Below are positions 7,149 to 14,146 of a stretch of DNA of 17,611 nt, in pieces. The notes below the pieces were generated by a model. The model did not search any database. It saw nothing but the letters and a program-made list of their open reading frames with translations, and had not been told where the DNA came from. Position 1 is the first letter of the stretch. Every line of letters begins with the position of its first letter. The position numbers and the translations under genes are program-made. Source of the stretch: an uncultured Eubacteriales bacterium (GTDB taxonomy: Bacteria > Bacillota > Clostridia > Lachnospirales > Lachnospiraceae); the NCBI GenBank assembly GCA_900313765.1, contig OMSN01000006.1, positions 1 through 17,611 of the forward strand, read 5' to 3'.

Positions 7149-8198
7149 ATGAGAAAACAGTTGGCAGGACTGATGGCAACCGTACTGGCTGTCGGAGCAC
7201 TCAGCATCGGAGCATATGCTGATGACGCAGCGCACATCTATGTCCTTACAGCACCGGAAGATCACGGCTGGACCGGTTCCGTCGCGACTTTCGCGAAAGA
7301 GAAGATCGAAGAAGTCAATGCAGACGGCACCTACAGCGCTGAGCTGATTACCTGCCAGGATGCGGCTACCCAGACAGCAAATATCGAGGATATCCTTGCA
7401 AAGGGCGAAGACAATATCGCATTCGTTATCCAGCCGATCGATGATACCGTACAGTCTGCGATCCAGCAGATCGTTGACGCAGGAGTTCCGTATGTGGCAT
7501 TTGACCGCATCATTGCAGATGTCGCAGATACGGCAGTCTCCAACGTCAAGGGCGACAACGAAGGAATCGGCGCTGCCTGCGCGGCATATTTCGTAGGTCT
7601 GGGCATGGCTCCCGGCGATGCGGTCTATGTCTATGAAGGCGACACCTCTTCTGTTACGACCCTCCGTGACGAAGGCTTCACAAAATATCTCACCGGCGAC
7701 CTTGAATTCGAAGGCGCAACCATCGCGGATGATGCGAAGTGGACAGAAGATCAGCTGGATTCCATCACCTTCTCAGGTGCCATGAACTGGAGCCGTTCCG
7801 ATACAAAGACCTCTTTTGAATCTCTTATGGGCGATTCTGCAAATGCTGAGATCAAGTGGTTCTATGCAGAGGACGATGAACTGGCAATGGGTATCCTTGA
7901 AGCTCTTGAAGGCGGCGGAATCGATGACGCTACCAAGGAGACCTTCCTTGGAAACAGCCCGGTCCTCTCCGGATGCGGCGGACTTGATGAGTACTATGCA
8001 GTTCTTCGCGGTGAGACCTATACCGATATCGCAGAGAAGTTTGCGGGACTCGTATCTGTCACCTACAGCCCGGCTATGATCCAGACTGCAATCCAGGATA
8101 TGGTTGACTATCTGAGCGGCACTGAGGTTGAGCAGGATCACGTAATCGCATGCGAGAACGTTACTGCAGAGAACGTTACAGAGTATCCGTCCTTCTGA
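7149..8198 (+). CDS. Sugar ABC transporter substrate-binding protein, RbsB/MglB type
   Basis: Binds a sugar outside the membrane and delivers it to the permease. The N-terminus is a signal peptide: MRKQ, a hydrophobic stretch from 5 to 22, and AYA (22-24) before DD, a signal peptidase I site. No cysteine or lipobox is present in this region, which is unusual for a Gram-positive binding protein. The mature part has the class I periplasmic binding fold of the ribose/galactose/xylose group (FVIQPIDDTVQSAIQQIVDAGVPYVAFDR, then KGDNEGIGAACAAYF). GGGAGGT lies 6-7 nt before the ATG, a very strong site that fits a highly expressed binding protein. The 349-residue length is normal. The ATPase and permease genes follow. 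Sugar specificity is not deducible. Confidence 0.9.
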   Translation: MRKQLAGLMATVLAVGALSIGAYADDAAHIYVLTAPEDHGWTGSVATFAKEKIEEVNADGTYSAELITCQDAATQTANIEDILAKGEDNIAFVIQPIDDTVQSAIQQIVDAGVPYVAFDRIIADVADTAVSNVKGDNEGIGAACAAYFVGLGMAPGDAVYVYEGDTSSVTTLRDEGFTKYLTGDLEFEGATIADDAKWTEDQLDSITFSGAMNWSRSDTKTSFESLMGDSANAEIKWFYAEDDELAMGILEALEGGGIDDATKETFLGNSPVLSGCGGLDEYYAVLRGETYTDIAEKFAGLVSVTYSPAMIQTAIQDMVDYLSGTEVEQDHVIACENVTAENVTEYPSF

Positions 8199-8255
8199 CA
8201 GGACATGTGCTTTCGAACCCAGTGCGAATTGCCTGTCACTGAGTGCGGAAGGCAG

Positions 8256-8272
8256 GAACGCAGCCTGCGTTC
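8256..8272 (+). repeat. Short perfect hairpin after the binding-protein gene
   Basis: GAACGCA (8256-8262) and TGCGTTC (8266-8272) form a 7-bp stem with loop GCC, followed by ATGAAAAAAAG. It is the first of three hairpins in the 171-bp gap before the ATPase gene. It has no T run, so it looks more like an mRNA 3'-end stabiliser than a terminator. Confidence 0.5.
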
Positions 8273-8285
8273 ATGAAAAAAAGAC

Positions 8286-8318
8286 AAGGGCCCGGCCGAT
8301 GTAGTGCCGGGCTCCTTT
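8286..8318 (+). terminator. GC-rich terminator-like hairpin between binding-protein and ATPase genes
   Basis: AAGGGCCCGGC (8286-8296) pairs with GCCGGGCTCCTT (8306-8317), with a single bulged T at 8313 and a 9-nt loop. The 3' side ends in CCTTTCGG, so the T run is short and only partial termination is expected. Such an element would keep binding-protein mRNA in excess over ATPase and permease mRNA. Confidence 0.65.
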
Positions 8319-8338
8319 CGGCAAAGACACTAGAATTC

Positions 8339-8355
8339 CGGGGCTGACAGCCCCG
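8339..8355 (+). promoter_or_regulatory. Hairpin directly upstream of the ATPase ribosome binding site
   Basis: CGGGGCT (8339-8345), loop GAC, AGCCCCG (8349-8355): a perfect 7-bp GC-rich stem ending 4 nt before GAGG (8360-8363) of the ATPase gene. It leaves the site accessible but could affect ribosome loading or mark a processing end. Role inferred. Confidence 0.45.
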
Positions 8356-8369
8356 CAGCGAGGTATGGT

Positions 8370-9887
8370 ATGAGTTTACTGGAAATGCGCGGGATCAATA
8401 AGTCCTTCAGCGGCGTGCAGGTCCTGAAAGACGTCTCTCTGACGGTTGAGAAGGGAGAAGTGCATGCGCTTCTGGGGGAAAACGGAGCCGGAAAATCCAC
8501 TCTGATGAATATCCTGACCGGTGTATACACCCGCGACAGCGGTACTGTTGTATTCGACGGCCAGGAGCTGAAGGATACGACCGTTCGCGACTCCGAGAAA
8601 GCAGGGATCGCTTTTGTTCACCAGGAACTGAATCTGTTCAATGACCTGACGGTCTATGAGAATATTTTCCTTGGGAAAGAGTATACAAATAAACTTGGCA
8701 AGACGGACAAGAGACGGATGATCAAAGAAGCAGAGGAACTCTTCACACAGCTGGGTGTGAATGTGGATCCCCGGGCGAGGGTGTCGGATCTGACAACCAG
8801 CCAGAAGCAGCTTCTTGAGATCTCGAAAGCGCTCTTTTTCGAGGCAAAGCTCCTCATACTCGATGAGCCGACAACCGCTCTGAACAATGCCGAGATTGAG
8901 CATCTGTTCGGCATTATCCGGGGGCTGAAAGAGAAGGGAACGGCGTTCATTTTCATTTCCCACAAGATGCCGGAGATCTTCGCCCTCTCTGACAGCTATA
9001 CCGTATTCCGAAATGGAGAATATATCGGAAGCGGAAAACTCAGCGAGACGGATACCGACAGCATTATCAGCATGATGGTCGGCAGAACCTACTCCTCAAG
9101 TGAGATCTATACGCCCCGTGAGACAGGGGATGTTGTATTGAAACTGGATCATTTCACCGGACCCGGATTCCATGATATCAACATGGAAGTACGTAAAGGC
9201 GCAGTGATCGGAATGACCGGCCTTCAGGGTTCCGGGGCCAGTGAACTGCTGCAGTGCATGTTCGGCCTCACTCCGTCCTGGAGCGGTACTATGACCGTCA
9301 ATGGAGAACCGGTAAAACACGGGGCCATCCGCGGAGCCATGCGTGCAGGAATGGGACTGCTTCCGTCCAACCGCAAGGAGACTTCGGTTGTTCCGGATAT
9401 GACGATCGGGGAGAACCTGTCCCTCGCAGAGCAGACTCTGTCTTCGGGCAAGTTCCATATCAATAAAAAACAGGAAGAGCAGCGTTATCTGGAATACAAG
9501 GAACTGCTGAATATCAAGGCAGTCAGCAGCAAGAATCCCATCACTTCGCTGTCCGGCGGCAACCAGCAGAAAGTGTTCATTGCCAGGTGGCTCAACACAG
9601 GAGCACAGATCCTTCTGTTCGACAATCCGACACAGGGAATCGACGTTGGCGCCAAGACAGAGATCTATCGGTTGATGGAACAGCTGGCGGGAGAGGGCAA
9701 GACGATCCTGTTCACTTCCATGGAGGTGCCTGAGATCAGGAAGGTCGCAGACCTGTGCCATGTATTCTACAACGGTTCCATCATCGGAACGCTTGAAAAT
9801 GATCAGATCGATGAGACAACGGTAATGCGCTATTCTACGAATTCCATCAACGCGCAGCAGACCTCAGACAGGGGAGGAGAGTCATGA
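8370..9887 (+). CDS. Sugar ABC transporter double ATP-binding subunit, RbsA/MglA type
   Basis: Cytoplasmic ATPase with two fused nucleotide-binding domains, 505 residues, normal for the carbohydrate CUT2 family. Domain 1 has Walker A GENGAGKST (36-44), Q-loop HQE (84-86), a degenerate signature LTTSQKQ (141-147), Walker B LLILDEPT (161-168) and H198. Domain 2 has a degenerate Walker A GLQGSGAS (284-291, Ala in place of the invariant Lys), an intact signature LSGGNQQK (394-401) and Walker B LLFDNPTQGIDVG (415-427, Asn419 in place of the catalytic Glu). Pairing domain 1 Walker motifs with the domain 2 signature leaves one competent ATP site, as known for this family. GAGG lies 6 nt before the ATG. 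The stop overlaps the permease start by 4 bp (ATGA), so translation is coupled. Confidence 0.95.
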   Translation: MSLLEMRGINKSFSGVQVLKDVSLTVEKGEVHALLGENGAGKSTLMNILTGVYTRDSGTVVFDGQELKDTTVRDSEKAGIAFVHQELNLFNDLTVYENIFLGKEYTNKLGKTDKRRMIKEAEELFTQLGVNVDPRARVSDLTTSQKQLLEISKALFFEAKLLILDEPTTALNNAEIEHLFGIIRGLKEKGTAFIFISHKMPEIFALSDSYTVFRNGEYIGSGKLSETDTDSIISMMVGRTYSSSEIYTPRETGDVVLKLDHFTGPGFHDINMEVRKGAVIGMTGLQGSGASELLQCMFGLTPSWSGTMTVNGEPVKHGAIRGAMRAGMGLLPSNRKETSVVPDMTIGENLSLAEQTLSSGKFHINKKQEEQRYLEYKELLNIKAVSSKNPITSLSGGNQQKVFIARWLNTGAQILLFDNPTQGIDVGAKTEIYRLMEQLAGEGKTILFTSMEVPEIRKVADLCHVFYNGSIIGTLENDQIDETTVMRYSTNSINAQQTSDRGGES

Positions 9888-10891
9888 AAAACAAGTCAGG
9901 ATTAACCAGGTTTCTGGGAGAATACAGCTACATATTCGTATTTGTGATCATTCTGATCGTCTATATGATCACTAACAATGGTATCACCTGGCCGGCGGCG
10001 ATGAATATTCTTCGCCATTCCGCGGCAGTAGGGATCATTGCAGTAGGCATGGGTATGATCTGTCTGACCGGTGACATCGATCTGTCTGTCGGGTCCATGC
10101 TGGCTATCGTTTCGGGTTTCTCGGTTGTGATCTTCAACATCACCAACAGTGTGCTTCTCACACTGCTGTTCAGCCTTGCCTTCGGCGCTGTTCTCGGACT
10201 TCTGAACGGAATGCTGGTTGGCCGTCTGGAGATTCCGGCGTTCATCGCGACTCTGGCAACCATGCTGATCTTCCGTTCCCTTGCTCAGTATTTCTGCCAG
10301 CACATCGGCAAAGAACTGATCGGCGGCGGCAGTTCCGTCTACAAGATGGTGAACGCGAATTCGCAGTATAAGCCTTTCTACAATTTCGGCAACGGAAAAC
10401 TGTTCACGGTTCCCAACGTGGGACTGATCCTGATCGTCGTGACGGTACTGTTCGTATACATCTCCACATCCACCAAGTTCGGCAAGAAGGTGTATGCGGT
10501 AGGAAGCAACCCGAAGGCAGCCCTCATGACGGGAATCAGTGTTCCTCATATCAAGGTCGTGGTCTTTACCATTACCGGCCTTCTGGTTGGCCTCGGTTCC
10601 TTCGTATGGATCGGCATGAACGCGTCTTCCGATCCGGCTACTACCGGAAACAGCTATGAGATGTATGCCATCTCGGCAGTTGTCCTGGGCGGCATCAGCA
10701 TGAGCGGCGGAAAAGGAAGGATTCTGGGTGTTCTGTTTGGCGCCATGTCTTACACGGTCATCGACAAGATCATCGTTGCCCTGAAGATGGATTCACTGAT
10801 CAACAACGCAATCAAGGGCGTCATCCTCCTGGTGGTTATCGCGATCCAGATCGTAACACCGAAGATCCGCGCTAAACTGCGTAAGGCATAA
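9884..10891 (+). CDS. Sugar ABC transporter permease, RbsC/MglC type
   Basis: Membrane channel subunit of 335 residues, rich in hydrophobic segments (first near 15-31, last near 308-325), with an Arg/Lys-rich C-terminus. Family landmarks are GDIDLSVGSMLA (63-74), EIPAFIATLATM (116-127), YAVGSNPKAALMTGI (204-218, the likely ATPase-contacting loop) and SAVVLGGISMSGGKGR (264-279). The start codon overlaps the ATPase stop, and GGGGAGG precedes it inside the ATPase gene. Together with the upstream ATPase and binding protein it makes a complete CUT2 importer. I cannot say which sugar it carries; ribose, xylose, galactose and inositol systems all share this architecture. Confidence 0.95.
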   Translation: MKNKSGLTRFLGEYSYIFVFVIILIVYMITNNGITWPAAMNILRHSAAVGIIAVGMGMICLTGDIDLSVGSMLAIVSGFSVVIFNITNSVLLTLLFSLAFGAVLGLLNGMLVGRLEIPAFIATLATMLIFRSLAQYFCQHIGKELIGGGSSVYKMVNANSQYKPFYNFGNGKLFTVPNVGLILIVVTVLFVYISTSTKFGKKVYAVGSNPKAALMTGISVPHIKVVVFTITGLLVGLGSFVWIGMNASSDPATTGNSYEMYAISAVVLGGISMSGGKGRILGVLFGAMSYTVIDKIIVALKMDSLINNAIKGVILLVVIAIQIVTPKIRAKLRKA

Positions 10892-10909
10892 CACAGTAAG
10901 AGGTTTCAT

Positions 10910-12037
10910 TTGAAGAAAAAAGCATTGATTGCAATGAGCGGAGGCGTCGACAGTTCGGTCGCCGCCGCTCTTATGATTCAGAAGGGATATGAGTGCACAG
11001 GATGCACCATGCGTCTGTTTGACTATACGGGAATCCATCTGCCGGAGCAGAATACCTGCTGCGGTCTGGATGACGTGCAGGATGCGCGGTCTGTCGCCGA
11101 AACGCTCGGGATGGAGTTTAAGGTCCTGAACTTTATGGATGAATTCCGCTGCAGGGTCATGGACCGGTTCGTGGATGAGTATCTGCGAGGCAGGACTCCG
11201 AATCCATGCATCGACTGCAATCGATATATGAAGTTCGGACGTCTCTGGGAGTGGGCGAAGGAGAATGGGTATGACGTGATCGTGACCGGCCATTATGCCC
11301 ATGTCAGCTACGATGAGGATTCCGGCCGCTGGTGCCTGGAGCGGGCAAAAAACACCTCCAAGGATCAGAGCTATGTGCTCTATGCAATGTCCCAGGAGCA
11401 GCTTGCCCACACCCGGTTTCCGCTGGGGGAGGCGCAGGATAAGAATCAGATCCGCACTCTGGCAAAGCAGTATGGTTTCGTGAATTCATCCAAGCCTGAC
11501 TCACAGGATATCTGTTTTGTTCCAGACGGGGTCTATGCAGACTTCATCGAGAGACAGACAGGGGAAACTCCCGCTCACGGAAACTTTGTGGACGAGCAGG
11601 GAAACATCCTCGGAGAGCATAAGGGGCTGGTGCGCTATACCATCGGGCAGAGGAAAGGACTGGGTCTTGCCCTCCCGCAGCCGATGTTTGTGAAGCGTAA
11701 GGATATGGAGAGAAATGAAGTCATCCTGACGGTTTCGGAAGGCCTGTACACCCGCAGGCTGGTCGCGGAGGATTTTAACTGGATCTGGACCCCCGGCTGG
11801 AGACAGAACGCAGGGGATGGCGCAGATGCACCCAGGGCGGGAACGATTCTGGAAGTGACTGCAAAACCGCGCTACCGTGCGAAGGAGGCTCCTGCATCCG
11901 TCCGGGTGCTGGAAGGAGGAAATGTGGAGATCCTGTTCCACGAACCCCAGCGTGCACTGACCACAGGACAGGCAGTCGTGCTGTACAGTGGTGACAAAGT
12001 GGTGGGCGGAGGCACAATTGCCGAAGTGACAGAATAA
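10910..12037 (+). CDS. mnmA: tRNA-uridine 2-sulfurtransferase MnmA
   Basis: Thiolates carbon 2 of the wobble uridine in tRNAs for Lys, Glu and Gln, using ATP activation and a relayed persulfide. The 375-residue protein has the PP-loop SGGVDSS (10-16), the catalytic cysteine pair C103 in NPCIDCN and C202 in SQDICF, the tRNA-contacting KDQSY (151-155) and RYTIGQRKGLG (242-252), plus C-terminal beta domains. The start is TTG at 10910, with AAGAGG (10898-10903) 6 nt upstream; the only early in-frame ATG begins at residue 9 and would cut the first strand of the fold. It follows the permease stop by 18 bp with no promoter or terminator between, so it is probably cotranscribed with the transporter. 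The next promoter is directly after its stop codon. Confidence 0.95.
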   Translation: MKKKALIAMSGGVDSSVAAALMIQKGYECTGCTMRLFDYTGIHLPEQNTCCGLDDVQDARSVAETLGMEFKVLNFMDEFRCRVMDRFVDEYLRGRTPNPCIDCNRYMKFGRLWEWAKENGYDVIVTGHYAHVSYDEDSGRWCLERAKNTSKDQSYVLYAMSQEQLAHTRFPLGEAQDKNQIRTLAKQYGFVNSSKPDSQDICFVPDGVYADFIERQTGETPAHGNFVDEQGNILGEHKGLVRYTIGQRKGLGLALPQPMFVKRKDMERNEVILTVSEGLYTRRLVAEDFNWIWTPGWRQNAGDGADAPRAGTILEVTAKPRYRAKEAPASVRVLEGGNVEILFHEPQRALTTGQAVVLYSGDKVVGGGTIAEVTE

Positions 12038-12041
12038 TACA

Positions 12042-12053
12042 GAACAAATGTTT
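12042..12053. promoter_or_regulatory. LexA (SOS) box of uvrBA
   Basis: GAACAAATGTTT fits the core of the Bacillota LexA consensus (GAAC, R-N-R-Y, GTTY) at every position. It begins 5 bp after the mnmA stop and its last two bases enter the -35 box of the uvrB promoter. uvrBA is a classical SOS operon, so repression by LexA and induction on DNA damage are expected. Confidence 0.7.
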
Positions 12054-12080
12054 GCGTATGGGCCCTGCACATGTTATACT
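12052..12080 (+). promoter_or_regulatory. Promoter of uvrB-uvrA
   Basis: TTGCGT (12052-12057), 17-bp spacer, TATACT (12075-12080), with an extended -10 (TG at 12072-12073). Transcription would start near 12087, about 44 nt before the uvrB ATG. The weak -35 is offset by the extended -10. Confidence 0.6.
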
Positions 12081-12130
12081 GTGTGGGCTCATAGTGTTTC
12101 TGAACGGTACAAGGATACGGGATATCGAAT

Positions 12131-14113
12131 ATGGAATTCAAACTGCATTCTGAATATCAGCCCACCGGCGATCAGCCGGAGGCGATCGAGGCGCTGACCG
12201 AAGGATTCCGACAGGGGAACCAGGCCCAGACACTGCTGGGTGTCACGGGTTCGGGCAAGACGTTTACCATGGCCAATGTGATACAGAACCTGCAGAAGCC
12301 GACCCTTGTCATTGCCCATAACAAGACGCTTGCAGCGCAGCTCTACGGTGAGTTCAAAGAATTCTTTCCGGAGAATGCGGTGGAATACTTTGTCTCTTAC
12401 TATGATTACTATCAGCCGGAGGCATATGTTCCCCAGACAGATACCTACATTGAGAAGGATTCTTCTATCAATGATGAGATCGACAAGCTGCGTCTGTCTG
12501 CGACTGCCTCCCTGGTCGGCCGGCAGGATGTCATTGTTGTCAGTTCCGTTTCCTGTATCTATGGTCTGGGCAGCCCGGTGGATTTCAAGGAGATGGCGCT
12601 GTATCTGCGGGTCGGGGAAGAGCGTGACCGCAATGAGATCCTGAAGAAACTGATCCAGCTGCACTATGACAGAAGCGATATTGATTTTCATCGATCCACC
12701 TTCCGGGTCAGAGGGGACGTTCTGGATATATTCCCGGCGGATACGGATGATTTTGCCTACAGGGTTGAGTTCTTCGGCGATGAGATCGACCGGATCACGC
12801 AGATTGATCCGCTGACAGGGCAGGCAAGGAGCACACTGAGTTTTATAGGTGTATTCCCTGCATCCCATTATGTCACGCCTGTGGAGAAGGTACAGGAGGC
12901 AATCCGCGGGATCGAGAAGGAACTGGAGGAGCAGGTAAAACGCTTCCGCTCCGAAGACAAACTGCTGGAAGCACAGAGAATCTCGGAGCGAACGAACTAT
13001 GATGTGGAGATGCTCCGGGAGACAGGATTCTGCTCCGGGATCGAGAACTACTCACGGCATATGGATGGAAGAGCACCGGGGACGCCGCCTCAGACGCTGC
13101 TGGACTACTTCCCGGATGAATTCCTGATCATCATTGACGAGTCTCACATGACACTGCCGCAGCTTCGAGCCATGTACAACGGAGACCAGTCGCGCAAGAC
13201 GACTCTGGTAGACTATGGATTCCGTCTTCCCAGCGCCAAGGACAACCGTCCGCTGCGTTTTGAGGAGTTCGAGGAGAAGATCGACCAGATCCTGTTCGTA
13301 TCCGCGACACCCGGTCCCTATGAAGAGCAGCATGAACTTCTGCGCACGGAACAGATCATCCGTCCCACCGGCCTTCTGGATCCGGCGGTGGATGTTCGCC
13401 CGGTGGCGGGCCAGGTGGATGACCTGGTCGGCGAGATCAACAAAGAGACTGCAAACGGCAATAAAGTGCTGGTCACGACGCTGACCAAGCGCATGGCAGA
13501 GGACCTGACCGAGTATCTGAAGGATGCCGGGATCCGCGTACAGTATCTGCACTCGGATATCGATACACTGGAGCGGTCTAAGATCATCCGGGACATGCGC
13601 CTGAATGTCTTTGACGTTCTGGTCGGTATCAATCTTCTCAGAGAGGGACTCGATATCCCTGAGATCACTCTGGTAGCGATCCTGGATGCGGATAAGGAGG
13701 GATTCCTGCGATCAGAGACATCCCTGATCCAGACCATCGGAAGAGCGGCCAGAAACTCTGACGGGCATGTGATCATGTATGCGGACACCATCACAGATTC
13801 CATGAACAGGGCAATCAGTGAGACAAACCGCAGAAGGGCCGCTCAGCAGAGATATAATGAGCAGCATGGAATCACGCCGACCACGATCCGTAAGAAGGTC
13901 CGTGACCTGATTGCGATCTCGAAGGATATCGCGAAGTCCGAATCTGAGTACGAGAAGGATCCGGAGTCCATGAGCAGGAAGGAACTGGAGAAACTGATCA
14001 CGGATGTGGAGAAGCAGATGCGCAAGGCGGCCGCAGATCTGAATTTCGAGGCGGCAGCGCAGCTGCGTGACAAGATGATCGATCTGAAGAAGGTCCTGCA
14101 GGATATGGACTGA
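12131..14113 (+). CDS. uvrB: Excinuclease ABC subunit B
   Basis: Damage-verifying helicase-like subunit of nucleotide excision repair: loaded by UvrA, it then recruits UvrC for incision. The 660-residue product is full length. Motifs in order are Walker A GVTGSGKT (37-44), the strand-separating beta-hairpin from [10 protein letters not shown] (90-99) to KDSSIN (109-114), Walker B DESH (336-339), SATPGPYE (391-398), [12 protein letters not shown] (500-511), QTIGRAARN (534-542), and a C-terminal UVR domain (about 616-651) for UvrC contact. GGGA lies 8 nt before the ATG. uvrA follows after 33 bp, so the two form one operon controlled by the LexA box upstream. Confidence 0.98.
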   Translation: MEFKLHSEYQPTGDQPEAIEALTEGFRQGNQAQTLLGVTGSGKTFTMANVIQNLQKPTLVIAHNKTLAAQLYGEFKEFFPENAVEYFVSYYDYYQPEAYVPQTDTYIEKDSSINDEIDKLRLSATASLVGRQDVIVVSSVSCIYGLGSPVDFKEMALYLRVGEERDRNEILKKLIQLHYDRSDIDFHRSTFRVRGDVLDIFPADTDDFAYRVEFFGDEIDRITQIDPLTGQARSTLSFIGVFPASHYVTPVEKVQEAIRGIEKELEEQVKRFRSEDKLLEAQRISERTNYDVEMLRETGFCSGIENYSRHMDGRAPGTPPQTLLDYFPDEFLIIIDESHMTLPQLRAMYNGDQSRKTTLVDYGFRLPSAKDNRPLRFEEFEEKIDQILFVSATPGPYEEQHELLRTEQIIRPTGLLDPAVDVRPVAGQVDDLVGEINKETANGNKVLVTTLTKRMAEDLTEYLKDAGIRVQYLHSDIDTLERSKIIRDMRLNVFDVLVGINLLREGLDIPEITLVAILDADKEGFLRSETSLIQTIGRAARNSDGHVIMYADTITDSMNRAISETNRRRAAQQRYNEQHGITPTTIRKKVRDLIAISKDIAKSESEYEKDPESMSRKELEKLITDVEKQMRKAAADLNFEAAAQLRDKMIDLKKVLQDMD

Positions 14114-14146
14114 TCTGCTGCAGCAATCACACAGAAGAGGTAAGCA

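Noticed and set aside
5968..7200. Minus-strand frame of 410 codons opposite the oxidoreductase
   Set aside because: It spans a terminator and two genes on the other strand and has no motif of its own.
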